From contig DAOLZQ010000015.1 in the NCBI GenBank assembly GCA_035426385.1, positions 1 through 51,360 of the forward strand: DNA of 51,360 nucleotides, read 5' to 3'. Position numbers and translations under genes: made by a program. This DNA is from Parvibacillus sp035426385 (lineage in GTDB: Bacteria > Bacteroidota > Bacteroidia > Chitinophagales > Saprospiraceae). The notes beneath the pieces are model-generated. The model worked only from the letters and a program-made list of their open reading frames with translations. It made no database searches and had not been told where the DNA came from. Below are positions 44,697-51,360 of the stretch, one piece after another (the first letter of the stretch is position 1; each line of letters begins with the position of its first letter).

Positions 44697-45770
44697 TTAT
44701 TTTTTAGCCTTTTCGGCAGATTCTTGTCTTTTCCAGGCCAATACAAGTCCTACATACCTATCATAACTGGCTATTCCCTCAGTAACACCCTGGCTTTTTA
44801 AAAATAAATTATAGACTGAATTTCTTAGCTCAGGGGCAATATCAGGATATCGATCCATACGTCTTCTTATGTCCTGCAGATCACCTAAAATAAGCGGAGA
44901 TACCTGAGACTCTATCAGTCGGGATTGAATCGTATCAGCCGAAGAAAATGAATGTCGCAGATAGTTCCACAATGAAAGCTCCGCCGAATATCTGGACAAC
45001 AAGTCTTTACTTTCTGTACCCGCGAGATAGGCCACAAAGTTGGCACTACCCTCATCACTGATGCCATATGCATGAGCCAACTCATGAGCACCTACACCCG
45101 GAATCTGAATGGGATGCAACTCACCATCGATGCATGGACGCACTCTAAAAAAATTATAAAATCCCGCCGTACCGAAGCGCAAGAGTAATCCGGCCGGCTC
45201 GAAACTTACTAATCGGGGCTTGAACTTTACATTGTACCCATATGGAGATAGTACTCGAGCCACTGACTTAGACCACCTCGCCTGATCGGCTTCAATGAGT
45301 GAGTCTCCACTTAGTGTATTGAGATCTAAGCCGTTCATCTGATCCCGAAGTTGATTGACTTCTATAGTCTGTAATTGAAACTGGGCGAGTAGCACAGCTA
45401 CTGAAATAGTATCTCCCCGAGATTGGATGATGAGTTGTTCGGGTTTGACCGCGAGATAGTTGTATCCCCACATCCAGTAGAAAAGCACAATAAGTAGAAT
45501 AAAAGGGGCAAGAATCTTGAATATCCAGCGACTGAGAGTCGCCGCATATTTAGACGGTCTGGAGTGATATCTAAAGAAAGCAATGAAAGCAATGAGCCAT
45601 AGAATCAGCAGAAACCAAATAGAGCGATCTCCTAAGAAGCGTCGAAGAGTTGCAAAGACAGTATTGGTGTATATATCTCTTGCAAGCAATGGGTTTTGCC
45701 AGAATATCACACCAATCACTGCGCTTATCGTCACAATGATTCCAATATCTAGATAACTACCTCTTCTCAC
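44697..45770 (-). CDS. DUF3810 family membrane protein with zincin-like motif
   Basis: The 357-residue protein has three membrane segments in the first 110 residues and a soluble part. Within the latter GVGAHELAHAYGISDEGSANFVAYLAG carries an HExxH-like motif, HELAH, with a downstream Glu (DEG), as in zinc peptidases. This organisation is that of DUF3810, a conserved Bacteroidota/Firmicutes family without assigned function. A membrane-linked metalloprotease is a fair inference. It lies 49 bases upstream of the phosphate transporter gene on the same strand, and is divergent from trxA. Confidence 0.85.
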   Translation of the reverse strand: MRRGSYLDIGIIVTISAVIGVIFWQNPLLARDIYTNTVFATLRRFLGDRSIWFLLILWLIAFIAFFRYHSRPSKYAATLSRWIFKILAPFILLIVLFYWMWGYNYLAVKPEQLIIQSRGDTISVAVLLAQFQLQTIEVNQLRDQMNGLDLNTLSGDSLIEADQARWSKSVARVLSPYGYNVKFKPRLVSFEPAGLLLRFGTAGFYNFFRVRPCIDGELHPIQIPGVGAHELAHAYGISDEGSANFVAYLAGTESKDLLSRYSAELSLWNYLRHSFSSADTIQSRLIESQVSPLILGDLQDIRRRMDRYPDIAPELRNSVYNLFLKSQGVTEGIASYDRYVGLVLAWKRQESAEKAKK

Positions 45771-45841
45771 ACCTCTTCATGAACTTTTTAAATCATTCCA
45801 TTGTTGGTTCAAAAATATCTAAATCTTAAATACAAACAGCA

Positions 45842-46159
45842 ATGGCATTAGAATTTACTGATAGTAATTTTCAGGAACAGGCCCTTAACACAGAAGGCCT
45901 CAAGGTAGTTGATTTCTGGGCAGAGTGGTGTGGACCTTGTAAAATGATAGGTCCGATTATCGAAGAACTGGCGACAGAGTACGATGGTAAGGTTACTGTC
46001 GGCAAGCTCAATGTGGATCACAACCCGGAAGTGTCAATGAAATATGGCATCCGTTCTATCCCTACTATCCTATTTATCAAGGATGGTGAAGTAGTGGATA
46101 AACTTGTAGGAGCCGCTTCAAAGGCGACGCTAGCATCTAAGATCGATGCGTGCCTGTAA
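45842..46159 (+). CDS. trxA: Thioredoxin
   Basis: The 105-residue protein is a standard thioredoxin with the redox motif WCGPC (Cys30, Cys33), the cis-Pro stretch RSIPTILF and the C-terminal helix ATLASKIDACL. It has no signal peptide, so it acts in the cytoplasm as a disulfide reductant with thioredoxin reductase. It is monocistronic, followed by a strong terminator. Confidence 0.97.
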   Translation: MALEFTDSNFQEQALNTEGLKVVDFWAEWCGPCKMIGPIIEELATEYDGKVTVGKLNVDHNPEVSMKYGIRSIPTILFIKDGEVVDKLVGAASKATLASKIDACL

Positions 46160-46191
46160 GGAACAGATCTAATTTTATCTTAAAATATTTG

Positions 46192-46233
46192 ATACCCTTG
46201 TGAAGGTTAATTTTTCACAAGGGTATTATTTTT
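46192..46233 (+). terminator. Intrinsic terminator after trxA
   Basis: ATACCCTTGTGAA (46192-46204) and TTCACAAGGGTAT (46214-46226) form a perfect 13-bp stem with a 9-base loop, followed by TATT and a run of T. It lies 32 bases after the trxA stop. Confidence 0.88.
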
Positions 46234-46263
46234 TACCTTGCATTGCGTTGTTAGTACTATCCT

Positions 46264-47190
46264 ATGACATTTCTAGAAAATATCAATCTCAATCAACCCC
46301 TTAATCTCGATTTGCTGGCCAGAAAGGCAGTCGAGGGATTTATTATTGGCCTTCACAAGAGTCCCTTTCACGGTTTTTCAGTTGAATTTGCGGAACATAA
46401 GCTCTACTATCCAGGTGATAATATCAGAAATATTGACTGGAAGGTATTTGCCCGCTCTGATAAATTATTTACTAAAAAATATGAGGAAGAAACCAATCTA
46501 AGAGCTCGTATAGTCATAGACATATCTTCATCGATGTACTATCCACGAGCATCAGGGGATAAGCAGGTACTCAATAAACTACAATGGAGTTGTCTGGCTG
46601 CGGCCTCCTTGGTACACTTGCTGAAGAAGCAGCGTGATGCATATGGTCTGACTCTCTTTGACGATCAAATCAGATTTCACTCACAGGTCCGGTCGAATAG
46701 TGCACACCAGAAATTGATCTATAATGAACTGGATCGGTACATCAGCCAGCCCAATGAATTAAAGTCTACTTCCACAGCGAGTACTCTGGACGAAATTGCT
46801 GAAACGATACACAAGCGTTCGATGGTCATTATATTTAGTGATATGCTGGATGATCCTGAAAATTCAAAACCGGTATTCGATGCTCTACAACACCTAAAGC
46901 ACAATAAGCACGAAGTAATTCTCTTTCACGTGCTGGATAAAAGTACTGAGTTGGAATTTGATTTTGAAAGCAGGCCACTGGAATTTATAGACCTGGAGAC
47001 GGGGGAAAAAATCCGATTAATGTCTCATGAAGTTAAGGATACTTACGTCAGCAAGATGGCAGCTTACGAAAATGAGCTTAAACTCAAATCACTCCAAAAC
47101 AGGATTGATTTTGTACCGGTAGATATCAAAAAAGATTTTGATCAGGTATTACAGTCTTTCCTCATCCGTCGAACGAAGATGAAGATCTGA
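46264..47190 (+). CDS. DUF58 domain protein with von Willebrand-like fold
   Basis: The 308-residue cytoplasmic protein starts in the conserved manner of DUF58 (LLARKAVEGFIIGLHKSPFHGFSVEFAEHKLYYPGDNIRNIDWKVFAR). It contains a metal-binding-like DISSSM (MIDAS-type DxSxS) and a second Asp in IFSDMLDD. DUF58 proteins usually work with a MoxR AAA-ATPase; none is adjacent in the window. Its last 42 bases overlap the end of the convergent omega-amidase gene. Confidence 0.9.
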   Translation: MTFLENINLNQPLNLDLLARKAVEGFIIGLHKSPFHGFSVEFAEHKLYYPGDNIRNIDWKVFARSDKLFTKKYEEETNLRARIVIDISSSMYYPRASGDKQVLNKLQWSCLAAASLVHLLKKQRDAYGLTLFDDQIRFHSQVRSNSAHQKLIYNELDRYISQPNELKSTSTASTLDEIAETIHKRSMVIIFSDMLDDPENSKPVFDALQHLKHNKHEVILFHVLDKSTELEFDFESRPLEFIDLETGEKIRLMSHEVKDTYVSKMAAYENELKLKSLQNRIDFVPVDIKKDFDQVLQSFLIRRTKMKI

Positions 47191-47943
47191 GATACCCTCC
47201 TGCAGTGCACCGAGAGATGCGCGAAATTCATTGACTAAGTTTTTGTCCAGAGTATGTACGAATACTCCCTCCTCATTCACTATCTCACATTGAGTTATCC
47301 CTCGTGGAGATATGATCGCAGAATACCCACTGTGCTGCATACCGTGATGATCTGCGCCGATGCGATTGACGCCGGCTACAAAGCATTGGTTTTCGATAGC
47401 CCTGGCTAATAGTAGCTTCCGCCAGTGTTCGCTACGGGCGTCCGGCCAGTTGGCACAGAATACCATCAGATCAGCTTCGGCAGTATTGTAGCACCAAATA
47501 GGGAACCTCAGGTCATAGCACACCAGTGGCTTTATCTTCCACCCTTTGAGCTCAAATATGACTTGCTCACTGCCCGCAGTATAGATTTTTTCCTCGCCCG
47601 CCATCGAAAAAAGGTGGTGCTTATCGTATCGACATATTAGCTTGCCGCAATCCGCCACTAAGAAGCGGTTGAAATAATTATTTCCCTCCCGAATCGCTAC
47701 AGAACCGCCGATCGCACAGTTGAGATGTGCGGAGACCTTTAGTAACCATTGAAGAGCCGGGCCGCTTTCTTCTTCTGAGACTTTTGCAGCCTCCATGCTG
47801 AACCCCGTATTGAACATCTCAGGGAGTAGGATCAGATCAGCCGGAGCAGAACGATAGAGCAATTCTTCCAGAAACTCGAGATTCTTCTGTGGTTGCTCCC
47901 ACAGAATATCATATTGGACCAGTCCGATGGTTAGATCTTGCAT
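47149..47943 (-). CDS. Carbon-nitrogen hydrolase, omega-amidase type
   Basis: The 264-residue nitrilase-superfamily enzyme has the Glu-Lys-Cys triad: Glu42 (LLPEMFNTGFS), Lys108 (RYDKHHLFS) and Cys142 (VCYDLRFPIWC). The MFNTGFS and RFPIWCYN pieces fit omega-amidases (Nit2/YafV), which hydrolyse alpha-ketoglutaramate or alpha-ketosuccinamate. It overlaps the upstream aminotransferase gene by 13 bases, so the two are translationally linked and probably consecutive in one pathway. Its 3' end overlaps the convergent DUF58 gene. Confidence 0.9.
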   Translation of the reverse strand: MQDLTIGLVQYDILWEQPQKNLEFLEELLYRSAPADLILLPEMFNTGFSMEAAKVSEEESGPALQWLLKVSAHLNCAIGGSVAIREGNNYFNRFLVADCGKLICRYDKHHLFSMAGEEKIYTAGSEQVIFELKGWKIKPLVCYDLRFPIWCYNTAEADLMVFCANWPDARSEHWRKLLLARAIENQCFVAGVNRIGADHHGMQHSGYSAIISPRGITQCEIVNEEGVFVHTLDKNLVNEFRASLGALQEGISDLHLRSTDEERL

Positions 47944-49067
47944 AATATATTTCCGGCTTTTATAAGTGTAGATTCAACTTTTGCAAAACAAATACGCAAT
48001 AAATGAGGATCAACACCGCCGGAGTAGAATGCAGATACAGGTATAGTGGCGATACCATGCTGTTCTACCAGGTCGAGTGCAAATTCATAGCTACCCCTAT
48101 CTGAAATGGCACTGTAATCGAGCATTAGGAAATAAGTGCCATCACAGGGCATAGCTTTAAAGCGAGATTCTGACAAAAAAGACTGAATCATACGCAACTT
48201 ATCTTTGTAGCGACTCGCTACACCTGTCAGTTCATATTTATTTTCCAGATACCTGGCGATGCCTATTTGCATTGGATGATTGGTAGAAAAGACCGCAAAC
48301 TGATTAACTTTGCGCAGCAAGCCGGTGAGGTGCGGTGATGCTACCATATAGCCGACCTTCCAACCGGTGACGTGTAGTGTCTTGCCAAAGCTGGAGAGGC
48401 AGACTGCCCGATCTTTCAGCCCCGGAATGGTATAGGCAGGAATGTGCGGTCCGGCTTTCAAACGGATAAATTCATATACTTCATCGCTTAGCACGAGTAG
48501 GTCATGCTGCTCAGCAATTCTACCAAGTATCTCAAGGTCACTTTTCTCCAGTACTGCACCAGTGGGATTGTTTGGATTATTGACTATGATCAGACGCGTG
48601 GCCGGTGTGATAAGCGTCTGTAACTCCTCCCAATCGACAGCAAAGGTGGGTGCTATACTTCGATAAGCTACCGGAATACCACCTGCCATCAGAATGGAGG
48701 GCTCATAACTGTCATAGGCTGGTTCGATGTAAATTACTTCATCACCACGATGAATGAGCGCCTGTAGCGCGACATATATGCCAAAGGTAGCACCCGGAAC
48801 TACAGTGATCCACTCTTCACCATCTATATCCGCGTGATATATTTCCTTAATTACTGATTCGATGCTACGTATCAGCAGAGGAGCCCCATAGGATCTACTG
48901 TATTGGTTATAGTTGCCATTCATTGCCTCTTGCACATGATCTTTGAGTACTGAGTCAATTTGGAAATCAGGAAAGCCTTGTGCCAGGTTCAGCGCATTGT
49001 GCTGATTTGCCTTAGCAGTCATCACGCTAAATATTGAATCTCCCCACCCTTCTAATTTATCCAGCAT
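47931..49067 (-). CDS. PLP-dependent aminotransferase, methionine/glutamine transaminase type
   Basis: The 378-residue fold-type I aminotransferase has the PLP-binding Lys229 (SSFGKTLHVTGWKVGY), NNPNNPTG (163-170), Asp195-Glu196-Val-Tyr (LSDEVYEF) and a C-terminal LLRICFAK Arg. The NLAQGFPDF beginning is that of the YbdL/kynurenine-aminotransferase group, which use methionine or glutamine as amino donor with keto acids. Together with the overlapping omega-amidase it would form a glutamine transaminase/omega-amidase pair, for example in methionine salvage. The exact donor is not proven. Confidence 0.92.
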   Translation of the reverse strand: MLDKLEGWGDSIFSVMTAKANQHNALNLAQGFPDFQIDSVLKDHVQEAMNGNYNQYSRSYGAPLLIRSIESVIKEIYHADIDGEEWITVVPGATFGIYVALQALIHRGDEVIYIEPAYDSYEPSILMAGGIPVAYRSIAPTFAVDWEELQTLITPATRLIIVNNPNNPTGAVLEKSDLEILGRIAEQHDLLVLSDEVYEFIRLKAGPHIPAYTIPGLKDRAVCLSSFGKTLHVTGWKVGYMVASPHLTGLLRKVNQFAVFSTNHPMQIGIARYLENKYELTGVASRYKDKLRMIQSFLSESRFKAMPCDGTYFLMLDYSAISDRGSYEFALDLVEQHGIATIPVSAFYSGGVDPHLLRICFAKVESTLIKAGNILCKI

Positions 49068-49115
49068 AGATTAATTGATTGAATAGACTGTTAATTATTT
49101 TTAATATCGTACAAG

Positions 49116-49145
49116 TTGCTAAAAACATTCCGATATTTATATTCT
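49116..49145 (+). promoter_or_regulatory. Candidate promoter of the 5'-nucleotidase pair
   Basis: TTG (49116-49118), a 19-base spacer and TATATTCT (49138-49145) fit the Bacteroidota -33/-7 pattern with two -7 mismatches. Transcription would start a few bases before the ATG at 49160. Confidence 0.35.
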
Positions 49146-49159
49146 CTAATTACAAATGA

Positions 49160-49909
49160 ATGCGATTTTTCAAAAATAGCTTAATAGCACTCAGCTTTTT
49201 TCTTCTCATAGGTTGTAAGCCTACCTATCATCTGGCTACAATCAAAACAGGCTACACCACAATTTCTGATAGCATGTCCGCCGGGGATGCCGGCATGGAC
49301 AGTCTGCTGGTACCCTATAGAAAGGTTCTGGATGCTCAGATGAATGAGATCGTGGGTCATACCTCCGAATTGATGGGTAAAGCCAAGCCGGAGAGTAAGC
49401 TGACCAATCTGCTTGCTGATATTCTGAGGGAAGCTGCCGAAACCGCGAATGGCCAGAAAGTAGATTTTGCCATATTAAATTATGGTGGAATCCGGCTTCC
49501 CACACTTCCTAAAGGAGAAATAACTATGGGTAAATTATATGAGCTGTGTCCTTTTGACAATCAGCTAGTCGTAGTCAAATTGGATGGCAGTCAAGTCATA
49601 CAGATGATGGACATGATAGCTAGTAGTGGAGGCTGGCCGGTAAGCAAGGAACTTAGACTCGAAATATCAAAGAAAAAGCCAGTCAATATTACCATAAACA
49701 ATGTACTAATTGATAATAAAAAACAATACTTAGTCGCTATGCCGGATTACGTTGCGAATGGTGGTGATAATTTTAGTTTTTTGACTAACAGTATTCAGGT
49801 CGCTACAGGTATCTACCTAAGAGATGCCATAATTGATTATTTTAAAAATTTAGAAAAACAAAATATACCGGTTACCTCTACATTGGATGGCCGAATAAAG
49901 GAAATATAA
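49160..49909 (+). CDS. 5'-nucleotidase C-terminal domain lipoprotein
   Basis: The 249-residue protein has a lipoprotein signal (MRFFKNSLIALSFFLLIGCK, Cys at 19). Its domain is the substrate-binding half of UshA/5'-nucleotidase enzymes: ESKLTNLLADILREAA, VDFAILNYGGIRLPTLPKGEIT, LYELCPFDNQLVVVKLDG and YVANGGDNFSFL. The catalytic metallophosphatase half is encoded separately by the next gene, whose ATG overlaps this stop (TAATG). The two proteins probably associate in the periplasm. This order, C-terminal domain first, is reversed relative to fused enzymes. Confidence 0.9.
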   Translation: MRFFKNSLIALSFFLLIGCKPTYHLATIKTGYTTISDSMSAGDAGMDSLLVPYRKVLDAQMNEIVGHTSELMGKAKPESKLTNLLADILREAAETANGQKVDFAILNYGGIRLPTLPKGEITMGKLYELCPFDNQLVVVKLDGSQVIQMMDMIASSGGWPVSKELRLEISKKKPVNITINNVLIDNKKQYLVAMPDYVANGGDNFSFLTNSIQVATGIYLRDAIIDYFKNLEKQNIPVTSTLDGRIKEI

Positions 49910-50832
49910 TGGAACGAAGAAAATTCTTATATAATCTTTCCTTAGCAGGAGCCGGATTATATGCAGTGGGAGCACCCACCAGTTTGTTCGGGAAAGACAA
50001 AACACAAACTACGAAACTGACTATACTTCACACCAATGACGTACACAGCAGACTGGATCCGTTTCCTATGGATGGAACGAAACTTCAGGGTATGGGTGGT
50101 GTGTCAGCCCGCACCGCACTGATCAAGAAAATCAGGCAGCAGGAGAAAAATGTATTATTGCTGGATAGTGGTGATATCCTGCAAGGCACGCCTTATTTTA
50201 ATTTTTTCAAGGGCAAACCTGAATTTGACATTATGTCCGAAATGGGCTATGATGCCAGCACTATAGGTAACCATGATTTTGATGCTGGTGTAGAGCGTCT
50301 GGCAGAACTGGCACTTAGTGCAAAATTTCCACTATTAAATACCAATTATTCGCTTGAAAACTCTCCACTACAAAAAATAGTTCGTCCCTACAAAATAATG
50401 ATAATGGACGACATGAAGATCGGGATCTTCGGTATCGGTATCGAACTTAAAGGTTTAGTTCCTAAAGAATCCTATGGTGACATTACGTACAATGATCCAT
50501 TGGCTATAGCTAACAAGACCGCTGCATTTTTAAAAAAAGAGAAAAAATGTGACCTAATTATATGTCTTTCTCACATCGGCTATAAGTATAGTTCACCTAA
50601 AGTGAATGATATTATGCTGGCAAACAATTCAAAGGATATTGACATTATTTTAGGTGGGCACACGCACACATTTTTGGATAAGCCAGATCTGCAGAAAAAT
50701 CTTCAAGGTGAGACAGTCCTTATTAATCAGGTAGGCTGGGCAGGTCTTCGACTAGGAAGATTAGATATAGTGTTTGAAAAAAATAATAAAAAATCTTGTG
50801 TCAGTTGTGACAATATGTGGGTGCGTGACTAA
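49909..50832 (+). CDS. 5'-nucleotidase metallophosphatase domain protein
   Basis: The 307-residue protein has an N-terminal RRKFLYNLSLAGAGLYAVG stretch resembling a Tat signal. A calcineurin-type domain follows with the di-metal motifs LHTNDVHSRLDP (Asp44, His46), LLDSGDILQG, IGNHDFDAG, LSHIGY and GGHTHTF. It hydrolyses nucleotides or related phosphate esters in the periplasm. The partner C-terminal domain is the previous gene, with which it overlaps by one base. The DinB gene begins 28 bases downstream. Confidence 0.93.
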   Translation: MERRKFLYNLSLAGAGLYAVGAPTSLFGKDKTQTTKLTILHTNDVHSRLDPFPMDGTKLQGMGGVSARTALIKKIRQQEKNVLLLDSGDILQGTPYFNFFKGKPEFDIMSEMGYDASTIGNHDFDAGVERLAELALSAKFPLLNTNYSLENSPLQKIVRPYKIMIMDDMKIGIFGIGIELKGLVPKESYGDITYNDPLAIANKTAAFLKKEKKCDLIICLSHIGYKYSSPKVNDIMLANNSKDIDIILGGHTHTFLDKPDLQKNLQGETVLINQVGWAGLRLGRLDIVFEKNNKKSCVSCDNMWVRD

Positions 50833-50860
50833 TTATAATGAATAATAAAATCAAATATAG

Positions 50861-51360
50861 ATGAATATTAAAGAAGAGCTAAAAAGTGAATTAACACAGG
50901 AATACAATACCACAAAAAAATTCTTCGATCTCTTTCCTGAAGGTAAAGATGATTATGCGCCGCACGAAAAAAGTATGAAACTTAAACCATTGGTCAAACA
51001 TATCTCAGATATATTTGCCTGGCCGGACTTTATGATTAAGACTGATTATCTCGATTTAGGTGCTGGAAGTACAGGTCAGCAAGCGCCTATATTTAATCGC
51101 GCCGAATTATTGAACAACCTTGATGCAGCCTATAAAAAAGGGCTGCAATCACTAGATAACCTGGATGAAAAGGAATTAGATAAGAGATGGCAACTTCGTC
51201 ACTCAGGGCACGTACTGGCAGACTGGACTAAATATCAGTCTCTGCGCCACGCGTTCAATCAGATCACTCATCACCGGGCACAACTGGGGGTCTACTACCG
51301 CACTCTGGATATTCCACTGCCCAGCAGTTATGGACCATCCGCGGATGTAGAGACCTTTTA
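50861..51360 (+). CDS. DinB-family protein, cut by the window end
   Basis: From ATG at 50861 the frame runs 166 codons to the last base, where the final TA may begin a stop, so nearly the whole protein is present. It is a four-helix DinB/YfiT-type protein. His47 (LVKHISDIFAW), the DWTKYQSLRHAFNQITHHRAQLG stretch and YYRTLDIPLPSSYGPS fit the metal-binding family, whose members include thiol transferases. Activity is not predictable from this sequence. Confidence 0.85.
   Translation, partial: MNIKEELKSELTQEYNTTKKFFDLFPEGKDDYAPHEKSMKLKPLVKHISDIFAWPDFMIKTDYLDLGAGSTGQQAPIFNRAELLNNLDAAYKKGLQSLDNLDEKELDKRWQLRHSGHVLADWTKYQSLRHAFNQITHHRAQLGVYYRTLDIPLPSSYGPSADVETF

Overview
The window is chromosomal DNA of a member of the Bacteroidota. 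Secreted proteins end in type IX secretion sorting tails (2226-3107 and 18423-19688), and there is a gliding-motility lipoprotein GldB (39075-40088). The catalytic and C-terminal domains of a 5'-nucleotidase are split into two genes, outer-membrane barrels and lipoproteins are frequent, and the clearest promoter candidates fit the Bacteroidota -33/-7 pattern (TTG, about 19 bp, TAnnTTTG) rather than the sigma-70 pattern. Codon and base usage are AT-rich throughout. I cannot name the genus; a Saprospiria- or Chitinophagia-like organism is an inference.

Layout. 1-8.5 kb is housekeeping: end of pdhA, hppD, a gamma-carbonic-anhydrase-like hexapeptide protein, a T9SS cargo protein, an aminopeptidase P, rpoN (sigma-54), a di-haem cytochrome c peroxidase and an OB-fold protein. 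8.8-15.2 kb is one compact minus-strand operon. It encodes an MpaB/rubber-oxygenase-family haem protein, a seven-segment membrane protein resembling transmembrane terpene cyclases (PaxB/Pyr4 type), two membrane histidine kinases, a stand-alone receiver and a receiver-adenylate cyclase. This is the most unusual system in the window: predicted isoprenoid chemistry coupled to phosphorelay and cAMP output.

15.4-33.7 kb is an accessory, decaying region, almost all on the minus strand and rich in exported proteins. Intact genes include an SGNH-like T9SS protein, an M1 metallopeptidase, a lipoprotein RidA homologue, an M19 dipeptidase, an MFS permease, an epimerase-like SDR and four small exported NTF2-like proteins. 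Between them lie at least eight broken genes: a membrane protein with an in-frame TGA, an AraC fragment, a truncated M19 gene, a frameshifted membrane protein, a fragment of an M1 gene, a serine-hydrolase fragment, a possible Crp remnant, and a collapsed second copy of the kinase-receiver-cyclase module headed by a FIST-domain fragment. A 591-bp segment is perfectly repeated between the truncated and complete M19 genes. Two of the NTF2-like genes share a conserved hairpin-containing leader.

33.7-51.4 kb returns to ordinary core genes: a BioD/DRTGG protein, a Cys-rich lipoprotein, pbpC, an SPFH protein, gldB, an outer-membrane barrel, aspS, a PiT phosphate transporter, a DUF3810 protein, trxA and a DUF58 protein. 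An omega-amidase and a PLP aminotransferase (overlapping genes, probably transamination of glutamine or methionine followed by amide hydrolysis), the split 5'-nucleotidase and a DinB-family protein cut by the window end complete the region. No tRNA, rRNA, CRISPR array or intact insertion sequence was recognised. All assignments come from reading motifs, without database searches.
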